Origin: Sphingomonadales bacterium
Lineage (GTDB): Bacteria; Pseudomonadota; Alphaproteobacteria; Sphingomonadales; Sphingomonadaceae
Assembly: GCA_013298745.1 (NCBI GenBank)
Contig: JAAFIT010000006.1
Coordinates: 1 to 18,619 of the forward strand
DNA: 18,619 nt
Reading direction: 5' to 3'
How positions within the stretch are numbered: the stretch's first letter is position 1; each line of letters starts with the position of its first letter. Below are positions 1-5,763 of the stretch, piece after piece. Below the pieces are notes generated by a model. The model saw only the letters and a list, made by a program, of their open reading frames with translations. It had not been told where the DNA came from and did no database searches. The translations under genes were made by a program, and so were the position numbers.

Positions 1-108
1 CGAGCGGACGACATTGGGAACAAGGGTATAGCCGGCCAACACCGCCGCCGCGAAAATCGTCAGCAGCAGCAGGGGTATCCAGACCAAGGGGCGGCGCAGC
101 AATCCCAT
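1..108 (-). CDS. Membrane-anchored protein, N-terminal fragment (cut by window edge)
   Basis: This is the first 36 codons of a gene reading leftwards out of the window. The start ATG (106-108) is preceded by a GGGGGA ribosome binding site. The peptide begins with a short basic stretch (RR at residues 5-6). A hydrophobic segment of about 20 residues follows (WIPLLLLTIFAAAVLAG, residues 10-26), then a polar part. This is a signal anchor or uncleaved signal peptide, typical of an inner-membrane protein with a periplasmic body. The family cannot be named from 36 residues; AsmA/TamB-like and other single-pass proteins begin this way. It lies downstream of pdeM on the same strand but has its own upstream region containing a palindrome. 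Confidence 0.6.
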   Translation of the reverse strand, partial: MGLLRRPLVWIPLLLLTIFAAAVLAGYTLVPNVVRS

Positions 109-153
109 CGAGTCCCCCGAACGACAGCGGCAATCCTAACCAGCGTCGCGGGT

Positions 154-171
154 GTTACAAGCCTATGTAAC
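154..171. promoter_or_regulatory. Perfect inverted repeat GTTACA-N6-TGTAAC (candidate operator)
   Basis: A 6-bp-arm palindrome with a 6-nt spacer lies in the 83-bp gap between the pdeM stop and the start of the membrane protein, about 46 bp upstream of that start. The half-site spacing resembles that of Crp/Fnr-type or other dimeric regulators. No regulator is assigned. It could also form a weak hairpin, but it has no T-tract. Confidence 0.3.
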
Positions 172-191
172 TTGCCATTGCCCGTTATGGG

Positions 192-875
192 TCATTCGGC
201 GGCAATTGTCGCAGCGGCCACCGGAAAACGCAGCAACCTGCCGGTTTCGGCCACCACCGCCGTCACCGGACCGCGCATCACCCCAGCAATCGCCGGATCG
301 CCGACATCGAGCCCACCGGTAAAGGCGCCATAGGCCGGCAGGATGACTTTGCTGGTGGACACCGCAAAGCAGCGGCGGACGATGCGACGGCCGCGGATCG
401 AGACGGCAACCTTGGGGTGAAAATGGCCGGACAGTTCGGGCGACGGATCATCGGAATCGGCCTCGTGACGCAATGTCAGCGCGCCGATGCGCGCTTCGGC
501 CATTACCCGGCCGCCAAGGCTCGCGCCGGCCGCATCGTCATGGTTGCCGGTAATCCACAGCCAATCGAGGCTGGCGGTCATGGCCTTCAACGCTGCGCGG
601 GGTCCTTCGGGCAAACGCCCTGGCCCTCCCGCATCGTGGAAACTGTCGCCAAGACAGATGACCCGTTCCGCGCGAGTTGTTTCCAGCGCATCGATGAGCA
701 TCCGCAGCGTTTCGGCGCTGTCATAGGGCGGCAGCAACCAGCCGCGACGGGCAAAGGCGCTGGCCTTTTCGAAGTGCAGATCGGCAACCAGCAGCGTCCG
801 TTGCGCCGGCCAGTAGAGCGCACCGCAGGCCAGCGGTTGCAGCGTTTCGCCGGCGAACGAAAGGGAAACATTCAT
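192..875 (-). CDS. pdeM: Ligase-associated DNA damage response endonuclease PdeM (metallophosphoesterase)
   Basis: This is a 227-residue calcineurin-like metallophosphoesterase. The metal-binding blocks are in canonical order: DLHFEK (D32, H34), GDSFHD (D77), GNHD (N111, H112) and GHFHPK (H151, H153). A VILPAYGAFTGGLDV block near the C-terminus is typical of PdeM, and the length fits the family. By family knowledge, PdeM is a DNA-processing nuclease/phosphoesterase. It usually sits with an ATP-dependent DNA ligase, a DEXH helicase and an exonuclease in a DNA damage response cluster. None of those partners is seen here: the upstream neighbour is a CsbD-like gene and the downstream one a membrane protein. 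Its start ATG (873-875) has no strong Shine-Dalgarno. A second ATG lies 15 nt further upstream in another frame. Confidence 0.88.
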   Translation of the reverse strand: MNVSLSFAGETLQPLACGALYWPAQRTLLVADLHFEKASAFARRGWLLPPYDSAETLRMLIDALETTRAERVICLGDSFHDAGGPGRLPEGPRAALKAMTASLDWLWITGNHDDAAGASLGGRVMAEARIGALTLRHEADSDDPSPELSGHFHPKVAVSIRGRRIVRRCFAVSTSKVILPAYGAFTGGLDVGDPAIAGVMRGPVTAVVAETGRLLRFPVAAATIAAE

Positions 876-954
876 TGGTCATGCTTGCCGCAAAACCCTG
901 GCATTGGGCAAGCACCGATCGGACGATCGCAATCGACCCGTCCGGTATGGCGAA

Positions 955-985
955 GCCCGGGCGGCGGGTCAGCGCCAGCCCGGGC
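955..985 (-). terminator. GC-rich hairpin downstream of the CsbD-like gene (weak terminator candidate)
   Basis: Two copies of the self-complementary octamer GCCCGGGC (955-962 and 978-985) can pair across a 15-nt loop. The structure lies 47 bp beyond the stop of the CsbD-like gene. It lacks a U-tract (only TTC follows on the minus strand), so termination is only a possibility. Confidence 0.25.
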
Positions 986-1031
986 CTCTCGATCGAACGC
1001 GGGTCAGCGCCGGATCATCTCGGAGTTCGCT

Positions 1032-1214
1032 TCAGATCTTGTCGCCAAGGGCGCCCTTGACGCTGCCTGTGGCCTTCTGAATTTCGCCCTTGGCCTTCTG
1101 AAGCTCGCCTTCGACATGCAGCTTGGGGTTATCAGTGGCATCGGCAACTGCGACTTTGGTGTTGCCGGCGATTTGGTTGCCAAGGCCCTTGGCCTTATCG
1201 GTGAATTCACCCAT
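1032..1214 (-). CDS. CsbD-like general stress protein
   Basis: The 60-residue protein starts MGEFTDKAKGLGNQIAG and ends in a charged, Lys/Gly-rich helical stretch (ELQKAKGEIQKATGSVKGALGDKI). This is the pattern of the CsbD family of small hydrophilic stress proteins. The ATG at 1212-1214 is preferred over an in-frame ATG 48 nt upstream because an AAAGGAGC ribosome binding site precedes it by the usual distance. The upstream start would also place an uncharacteristic hydrophobic peptide in front. A perfect EcfG-type promoter lies about 55 bp upstream, so expression is probably controlled by the alphaproteobacterial general stress response. The molecular function of CsbD proteins is not established. 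The divergent lipoprotein gene carries the same promoter type. Confidence 0.82.
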   Translation of the reverse strand: MGEFTDKAKGLGNQIAGNTKVAVADATDNPKLHVEGELQKAKGEIQKATGSVKGALGDKI

Positions 1215-1268
1215 CGCGGAAGCTCCTTTGAAACACGCCGGCAGCAAAACTGCGCCAGCCAATGGTCA

Positions 1269-1293
1269 AACGAAGGTGACGCCAATCCGTTCC
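1269..1293 (-). promoter_or_regulatory. EcfG-type general stress promoter for the CsbD-like gene
   Basis: On the minus strand the sequence reads GGAAC - 16 nt - CGTT. This is an exact match to the consensus recognised by EcfG sigma factors (the PhyR-NepR-EcfG pathway). The -35 GGAAC occupies 1289-1293 and the -10 CGTT 1269-1272. The inferred transcript start near 1262 gives a leader of about 48 nt with a strong ribosome binding site before the CsbD-like gene. Confidence 0.78.
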
Positions 1294-1395
1294 CGCTCAA
1301 AAATCGCCGCCCGAAGACGCAACCATTACCGATGTCCGGCGTAGACCATTCGAGAGGCGGCGCAGACAGTCCCCCCGTAAGCGCCGACCTTGAAC

Positions 1396-1438
1396 GGCCC
1401 CGGCCACTTCGAATTGCCCCCGAACCGTGGCCGGGGCC
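1396..1438. repeat. 12-bp perfect inverted repeat (stem-loop) between the divergent stress genes
   Basis: The arms 1396-1407 and 1427-1438 are perfectly complementary and almost entirely G/C, with a 19-nt loop. The structure ends 12 bp before the -35 box of the lipoprotein promoter. It could insulate the two divergent units or act as a terminator, but there is no T-run on either side. The role is unknown. Confidence 0.45.
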
Positions 1439-1450
1439 CCCTTCCAGAAT

Positions 1451-1475
1451 GGAACGCATCGTCGCTTGGCGCGTT
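1451..1475 (+). promoter_or_regulatory. EcfG-type general stress promoter for the lipoprotein
   Basis: GGAAC (1451-1455), a 16-nt spacer, then CGTT (1472-1475) exactly match the EcfG consensus. The transcript would start near 1482, giving a leader of about 42 nt to the ATG at 1524. Confidence 0.78.
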
Positions 1476-1523
1476 GAGCCGCTGGGCACCCAGCAGGGGC
1501 CGCATTGCATCCGGAGACATCAG

Positions 1524-1868
1524 ATGAAAATTACCTTCGCACCGACGCTCGTCATCCTCGCCGCCGGGCTCGCGCTCGCGGGTTGCAACAAGTCCACAAC
1601 CGACGCCCAGGCCGATGCCGTCCGTGACACCACAAAGGCCGAAGCCGCGAGCATGGAATCAAAGGCTGACGTTGTTGAAAACAACGGCGAAGCCATGGGT
1701 GCTGCGACCGAAGACAATGCCGAGGCGACAGCCGACGCGATGCGCAACAGCGCCGACGCGGTGAAGGACACCGGTGAAGCCAAGGCCGATGCCATCGAAG
1801 CCGGTGAGATCGGCGCGACCACCAAGACCGAGAACGCCACAACGACGACCGTGCCGACCAAGAAGTAA
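1524..1868 (+). CDS. Small Asp/Ala/Thr-rich lipoprotein under EcfG control
   Basis: This 114-residue protein has a lipoprotein signal peptide: a basic start, a hydrophobic core, and the lipobox LALAGC with the lipidated Cys at residue 20. The mature part is low-complexity, hydrophilic and acidic. It has recurring A-D-A/A-E-A units spaced like a long amphipathic helix (ADAVRD, KADVVE, EAMGAATED, ADAMRNSADAVKD, KADAIEAGE) and a Thr/Lys tail. It is therefore probably a helical, membrane-tethered envelope protein. Start ATG 1524 follows a GGAGA ribosome binding site; reading further upstream in frame would cross the promoter. No enzymatic function is suggested. The shared promoter type with the divergent CsbD-like gene marks both as general-stress genes. 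Confidence 0.8.
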   Translation: MKITFAPTLVILAAGLALAGCNKSTTDAQADAVRDTTKAEAASMESKADVVENNGEAMGAATEDNAEATADAMRNSADAVKDTGEAKADAIEAGEIGATTKTENATTTTVPTKK

Positions 1869-1893
1869 GTCGTCCGGCCTGTTGGATCGAAAG

Positions 1894-1927
1894 TGGCGCC
1901 GAACCCGTGGTGGTTCGGCGCCATTTT
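1894..1927. terminator. Bidirectional intrinsic terminator between convergent lipoprotein genes
   Basis: A 12-bp perfect stem (TGGCGCCGAACC at 1894-1905 with GGTTCGGCGCCA at 1912-1923) encloses a 6-nt loop, followed by TTTT on the plus strand. It begins 26 bp after the plus-strand lipoprotein stop and ends just before the stop of the opposing minus-strand gene, so it can serve both units. Confidence 0.8.
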
Positions 1928-1931
1928 CACG

Positions 1932-2363
1932 TCAATTGTCGCAGGCGCGGCCGCCCGTCATCGGCGCGCGGCGCTCCAGCCCCGGGGCGGTACCTATTGC
2001 CGACGTTGGCTCCTTCACCGACCAGCCAACGAAATCGCCAGCGTCAAACCAAAGCGTCAAACCGTTCGACCAACGCGCAAAATCCATGGCGCAAGTGTTG
2101 TCATGCCGTTCGTCGGCCGCGCCGAACGAACGGGCAAGAATGGCGATCAGCAACGATTGGCGCAGCCCGAAATCGGCTGGCTTGGCTGCACCGCCGCGGG
2201 GATCGGTCAGCAACAGGCCGCCGGGGGCAACTGCGACGCGATAGACCGGCAGCGCATCAGGGTCAGGTGCCTTGACAGTCGTCTTGGGCGCGACCGGCTT
2301 GGGCGGCACCTCGGGCGAGCAGGCGGCGAGCAAGAGCAGCGGCCACAGGTACCGAAGAGTCAT
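1932..2363 (-). CDS. Putative lipoprotein of unknown function (last gene of the xthA operon)
   Basis: This 143-residue protein begins with a short signal peptide and a lipobox-like LLAAC, with Cys at residue 15. A Pro-rich linker (PEVPPKPVAP) follows, then a compact domain of about 110 residues with no motif I recognise. Cys 91 (NTCAMDF) and the near-terminal Cys 141 (RACDN) could form a disulphide in the periplasm. Its ATG overlaps the stop of the L,D-transpeptidase gene by 4 nt, so translation is likely coupled. The pairing suggests a cell-envelope role, which is inference only. Confidence 0.7.
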   Translation of the reverse strand: MTLRYLWPLLLLAACSPEVPPKPVAPKTTVKAPDPDALPVYRVAVAPGGLLLTDPRGGAAKPADFGLRQSLLIAILARSFGAADERHDNTCAMDFARWSNGLTLWFDAGDFVGWSVKEPTSAIGTAPGLERRAPMTGGRACDN

Positions 2364-2866
2364 GGTTCAATCCTCACCGTGTCACCAGGCTTCAACTGAT
2401 CGAGCCATGCGGACAGCTGCAACCGTTCGATCGCCACACAGCCTTCGGTCGGCCGCCGATCGGGCTGGGTGCAATGGAGGAAGATCGCGCTGCCCAGCGG
2501 CGGCTGCGGCGGGCTGTCGTTGTGGCCGAGCACCACGATGATGTCATAGGCATGGTCATCGCGCCACAACCGCTCGGCGCTGAAGCCATGGGGGTGCGAC
2601 ACCGGGCGGTTATAGGCAGGATCGGCAACACCATCCGACCAGCCATCATGGGGGCGCAGCCAGCGCCAGGGTAGGCGTGTGTGCGGCGCCGCCATGCGAT
2701 CCGGACGCAGCAGAGCGGCACGAACCGGCCAGATGCCCAGCGGCGTTGCACCATCGCCTTCACGCTTGTCGGCAGCGGCAATGGCCCCGCCGCGACCGAA
2801 GCTGGCTGCCACGGTCTCGCCAAACCCGGTCAGCGTGCCGGCGCCGACCGCGGCGACGATCGTCAC
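2360..2866 (-). CDS. L,D-transpeptidase (YkuD-fold) family protein
   Basis: This is a 168-residue YkuD/ErfK-type protein. The catalytic block is H131 in FLHC followed by PTEGCVAI with the nucleophile C143, replacing the classical SHGC motif. Earlier conserved blocks are [12 protein letters not shown] (33-44), a Trp/His-rich region ([13 protein letters not shown]) and VVLGHNDSP (111-119). Members of this COG3786-like group are annotated as L,D-transpeptidases that cross-link peptidoglycan through 3-3 bonds. No N-terminal signal peptide or anchor is visible. Either export uses another route, the true start differs, or the protein acts elsewhere. It overlaps ribA by 4 nt upstream and the lipoprotein gene by 4 nt downstream. 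Confidence 0.8.
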   Translation of the reverse strand: MTIVAAVGAGTLTGFGETVAASFGRGGAIAAADKREGDGATPLGIWPVRAALLRPDRMAAPHTRLPWRWLRPHDGWSDGVADPAYNRPVSHPHGFSAERLWRDDHAYDIIVVLGHNDSPPQPPLGSAIFLHCTQPDRRPTEGCVAIERLQLSAWLDQLKPGDTVRIEP

Positions 2867-3945
2867 AGCAGATGCCCCTGACGGTCGCGCTTGGTATCGA
2901 GATAGCCGCTGTTGTGCGGGTTGGGCGCCATGCTGTGGGCAACGCGCGTCACCGCCAGACCATGCGCAGCCAGCCCTGCCACCTTCAGCGGATTGTTGGT
3001 CAACAGCGACACCTGGCCGACACCGAGTTGTGCCAGCATCGCCGCCGCCAATGTGAAATCGCGCTCGTCGGGTTCAAAGCCAAGGCGGGTATTGGCATCG
3101 ACGGTATCGAAGCCCTGATCCTGCAAGGCATAGGCGCGCAGCTTGTTGATGAGGCCGATGCCACGGCCTTCCTGTTGCAGATAGAGCAGGATGCCGCCGC
3201 CAGGATTGGCGGCGATGGCGGCAAGCGCTGCGTGCAACTGCGGCCCGCAATCACATTTGAGGCTGCCAAGCACATCACCAGTGAGGCACGCCGAATGCAG
3301 GCGGACGAGTACCGGTTGCACCGGATTGGGATCGCCGATCACCAGCGCCAGATGCTCAGGGCCGCCGTCGGCGGGGCGAAAGGCAACGACTTGGGTATCG
3401 GGCGCCAGCGCCAGCGGCAACCGCGCCCGGCTGGAGAGGCGCACCGTCGCCGCCGCTGCCGGCAGCGCCAGCACGGCATCCGCTGTCGCCGTCACCACCG
3501 GCGTCGCGGCAGTGATGGGAACGGCATAAACAGCGGGCAGCAGCGCTGCATGTTTGGCAAGGGCAATCGCGGCCTGGGCGGCAACGCGATCGACGCCCAG
3601 CCACCGTGTCGTGAACGGCCCCTTCATCGGCGTCGCCAGATCGAGCACCGGATCGGCAACGGCGCGGCTGGCGGCAAGATCAAGCCATTCCGGCCGTTCG
3701 ACCCAGACCGGTTCGGGGTCGGCCGCCGCCGCTGCCCGCTGGTTCGCCAGCGTCAATACGGCGGCGCGGCGCGCGGTGATGATCAGGCCGGCACGATGAT
3801 TGGCCTCAAGATTGGCGAGCGACGCGATATCTGCGAGCTCGGCCGACAGCACCGCCAGCCCGCCGCCTTCGCCGGAAATGCCAACCACGCGGCCGCGGCG
3901 CAGCGCATCGATCGCGGCTTCAGCGTGGATTGCGGCGTCGATCAT
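2863..3945 (-). CDS. ribA: GTP cyclohydrolase II with degenerate N-terminal RibB-like domain
   Basis: This 360-residue protein should catalyse the first step of riboflavin synthesis, GTP to a diaminopyrimidinone phosphate. The C-terminal half (about 165-360) is a complete RibA domain. It has zinc ligands C220, C231 and C233 (C-x10-C-x-C), QQEGRGIG (257-264), DTVDAN..LGF (280-290) and DERDF (293-297). The N-terminal part ([14 protein letters not shown]..., residues 11-24 onward) resembles the start of DHBP synthase (RibB). The acidic catalytic signature expected there is replaced by GEGGGLAV, so this half is probably inactive. Such extended RibA proteins are common in sphingomonads. Both junctions, with xthA upstream and the transpeptidase downstream, are 4-nt overlaps. 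Confidence 0.9.
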   Translation of the reverse strand: MIDAAIHAEAAIDALRRGRVVGISGEGGGLAVLSAELADIASLANLEANHRAGLIITARRAAVLTLANQRAAAAADPEPVWVERPEWLDLAASRAVADPVLDLATPMKGPFTTRWLGVDRVAAQAAIALAKHAALLPAVYAVPITAATPVVTATADAVLALPAAAATVRLSSRARLPLALAPDTQVVAFRPADGGPEHLALVIGDPNPVQPVLVRLHSACLTGDVLGSLKCDCGPQLHAALAAIAANPGGGILLYLQQEGRGIGLINKLRAYALQDQGFDTVDANTRLGFEPDERDFTLAAAMLAQLGVGQVSLLTNNPLKVAGLAAHGLAVTRVAHSMAPNPHNSGYLDTKRDRQGHLL

Positions 3946-4730
3946 AGATTGAAGGTCGCGATCTGCGGTACATGGTCAGACGGCTTTCCCCAGTCCCGCG
4001 CATCGCGAATGACCTCGAACCGGGTTGCCGTTTGCGCCACCGCCGGGCTGGCCCAGACATGATCGAGCCGACGACCGCGATCGGATGCCTTCCAATCGGC
4101 AGCGCGATAGCTCCACCAGGTGTAGAAAGGTGTTGGCGGCGGCACGAAATGGCGCCCGAGATCGACCCAGTCATGCGCTGCCTGCAAGCGCGCCAGGGCT
4201 TCGATCTCGATCGGGGTATGGCTGACGACGTCGAGCAGCGCCTTGTGGCTCCAGACATCGCATTCGAGCGGCGCGACGTTGAAATCGCCGACAATCACCG
4301 TGTCTTCGCGTAGCGCTTCGGACCAGCGAGTCATGCGCTCGAGGAACGCCAGCTTCTGCCCGAACTTGGGATTCACATCGGCATCGGGAACATCGCCTCC
4401 GGCCGGGACATAGACATTTTCGACCAGCAGTCCGTTGGGCAATCTCGCCCCGATATGGCGGGCCTCGCCATTGTCCTGCCAGTCGTGGCGGCGATCCTCG
4501 GTCAGCGGGATCCGCGACAGCGTGGCGACGCCATGGTGCATTCGCTGGCCGTTGAGCAGACGGTGGCGATAGCCAAGCTCTTCAAACATGGCATGCGGAA
4601 AGTCGCCGTCGATGACCTTGGTTTCCTGCAGGCACAGGATATCGGGCGCGTGATCGCGCAGGAACCGTTCGACAATGTCGAGGCGGAACCGCACCGAATT
4701 GATGTTCCAGGTGGCGATACGCAGCGTCAT
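3942..4730 (-). CDS. xthA: Exodeoxyribonuclease III / AP endonuclease
   Basis: This 262-residue member of the exonuclease-endonuclease-phosphatase fold is full length and repairs abasic sites in DNA. The expected motifs are all present: WNINSVR (8-14), LQETK with catalytic E36, VYVPAG (107-111), GDFNVAP with D149 and N151, TWWSYR (204-209), DHVW (223-226) and the C-terminal SDHVP with D252-H253. It is the first gene of a four-gene, fully overlapping minus-strand operon with ribA, an L,D-transpeptidase and a lipoprotein. The ATG (4728-4730) has no clear Shine-Dalgarno. The 99-bp region before it is shared with the divergent copper chaperone gene. Confidence 0.93.
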   Translation of the reverse strand: MTLRIATWNINSVRFRLDIVERFLRDHAPDILCLQETKVIDGDFPHAMFEELGYRHRLLNGQRMHHGVATLSRIPLTEDRRHDWQDNGEARHIGARLPNGLLVENVYVPAGGDVPDADVNPKFGQKLAFLERMTRWSEALREDTVIVGDFNVAPLECDVWSHKALLDVVSHTPIEIEALARLQAAHDWVDLGRHFVPPPTPFYTWWSYRAADWKASDRGRRLDHVWASPAVAQTATRFEVIRDARDWGKPSDHVPQIATFNL

Positions 4731-4772
4731 GGTTCGCGTCTAGACGAACGCATCGCGGGCGTCACCTGTGCG

Positions 4773-4801
4773 ATGACAGCAGGCTGTCATGCGCCTATAT
4801 G
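4773..4801 (+). promoter_or_regulatory. Sigma-70-like promoter with embedded palindromic operator before the copper chaperone gene
   Basis: ATGACA (4773-4778), a 17-nt spacer and TATATG (4796-4801) form a good housekeeping promoter, with a transcript start expected near 4808. An 8-bp-arm palindrome, ATGACAGC-AG-GCTGTCAT (4773-4790), covers the -35 box and most of the spacer. That is where a dimeric repressor would block polymerase. It may respond to copper, because the gene served encodes a PCu(A)C protein. The regulator is not in the window. Confidence 0.6.
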
Positions 4802-4829
4802 GCAACAATCGTTCAAGGAGTTTTCGCCG

Positions 4830-5309
4830 ATGTTGCTTCGCGCCGCAGCACTTGTCCTGTTGATTGCCGCACCGACGCTTGCAGCGCCGCCGCCGGTCAA
4901 GGAAGCATGGGACCAGACGTCGGCCGTAGCCAGCAATGCCTGGGTGCGTGCCGCGGCTGTGCCCGGTCGCCCGGCGGCAGGCTATCTGACCATCAAGGGT
5001 GGCGGCCAGCCTGACACGCTTGTCGAGGTCACCGCGCCCGGCGTGCGCGTCGAAATGCACAGCATGTCGATGGATGGCGGTGTCATGAAGATGGCCAAGC
5101 TCGACAGCGTGCCAGTCCCGGCCGGCGCAACTGTCGGTTTTGCACCTGGCGGTAACCATCTGATGATTTTCGGGATGTCCGGCGCGCCAAAGACGCTGCC
5201 ACTGACGCTCAAGTTTCGCAGCGGCGCTACGCTGACCACGACCGCCGACGTCCGTGCACCATCCGATGCCGCACCGGCCAATCCTCATGCGATGCATGGC
5301 CAGCATTGA
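4830..5309 (+). CDS. PCu(A)C-type periplasmic copper chaperone
   Basis: This 159-residue protein has a cleavable signal peptide (MLLRAAALVLLIAAPTLA, cleavage near residue 18-19) and one PCu(A)C domain. The copper-binding signature is exact: M76-H77, ten residues, M88, twenty-one residues, H110-L-M112. The C-terminal tail adds further potential ligands (HAMHGQH). By family knowledge these proteins carry Cu(I) in the periplasm and deliver it to the CuA/CuB centres of cytochrome oxidases. Start ATG 4830 follows AAGGAG with a 9-nt gap, whereas the longer in-frame extension would run into xthA. The gene's end overlaps the start of the next gene. Confidence 0.9.
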   Translation: MLLRAAALVLLIAAPTLAAPPPVKEAWDQTSAVASNAWVRAAAVPGRPAAGYLTIKGGGQPDTLVEVTAPGVRVEMHSMSMDGGVMKMAKLDSVPVPAGATVGFAPGGNHLMIFGMSGAPKTLPLTLKFRSGATLTTTADVRAPSDAAPANPHAMHGQH

Positions 5310-5757
5310 CACCGACCGGCCGCTGACTGCCGGCGAAATCGCCATCGCAGCCGCGGTTTTCGGCGATGCACTCGATCCGTCGCGTGCCACAGTGCGGCGC
5401 CGCAAGTTCTGGATGTTTCACCCCTGGTGGGTGACGATGGCACCCGATGGCCATATCTGGTGCCATCCCAATGGTTTCACCTGGAGCGCGGATTATGCCG
5501 CCGAGGCAATCAATGGCCGGGCGCATTTCGTCCATGAAATGGTGCATGTCTGGCAGCACCAGAGCGGCCGCAACCTGATCGTCGCGCGGCCGCCGCTGGC
5601 GCGCTACAATTACCGGCTGGAGCCCGGAAAGGCCTTTGCCGACTATGGCATCGAGCAACAGGCCTGTATCGTCGCCGACGCCTATCGCCTGCGTGACCGC
5701 GGCGACCATGCCGCGCTGCCGCCCTATGCAGCGATCCTGCCATTCGGGCACTGGTAA
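5296..5757 (+). CDS. HExxH-motif 'vgr-related' protein
   Basis: This protein of about 153 residues belongs to a small family often annotated 'vgr related' in sphingomonads. The conserved core reads RRKFWMFHPWWVTMAPDGHIWCHP, then FVHEMVHVWQHQSG with H80-E81-x-x-H84, then YNYRLEPG and YGIEQQACIV. The HExxH, with E120 as a possible third ligand, resembles a short zinc metalloprotease core, but catalysis is unproven and no signal peptide is seen. ATGs at 5287 and 5296 are both possible. Either overlaps the copper chaperone gene (by 23 or 14 nt), implying coupled translation. It converges on ptsP with only 6 bp between the stop codons. Confidence 0.75.
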   Translation: MASIDTDRPLTAGEIAIAAAVFGDALDPSRATVRRRKFWMFHPWWVTMAPDGHIWCHPNGFTWSADYAAEAINGRAHFVHEMVHVWQHQSGRNLIVARPPLARYNYRLEPGKAFADYGIEQQACIVADAYRLRDRGDHAALPPYAAILPFGHW

Positions 5758-5763
5758 GCCGCG

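Larger units (their letters stand above)
1215..1523. other. Divergent intergenic region with two stress promoters and a long hairpin
   Basis: This 309-bp gap between the CsbD-like gene and the lipoprotein gene holds an EcfG promoter facing each way. Between them (1396-1407 and 1427-1438) is a perfect 12-bp inverted repeat, GGCCCCGGCCAC paired with GTGGCCGGGGCC across 19 nt. No convincing small ORF was seen. Confidence 0.7.

Noticed and set aside
2677..4062. 461-codon plus-strand open frame across ribA
   Set aside because: It is an Arg/Gln/His-rich shadow translation without motifs; the opposite strand encodes an unmistakable RibA.
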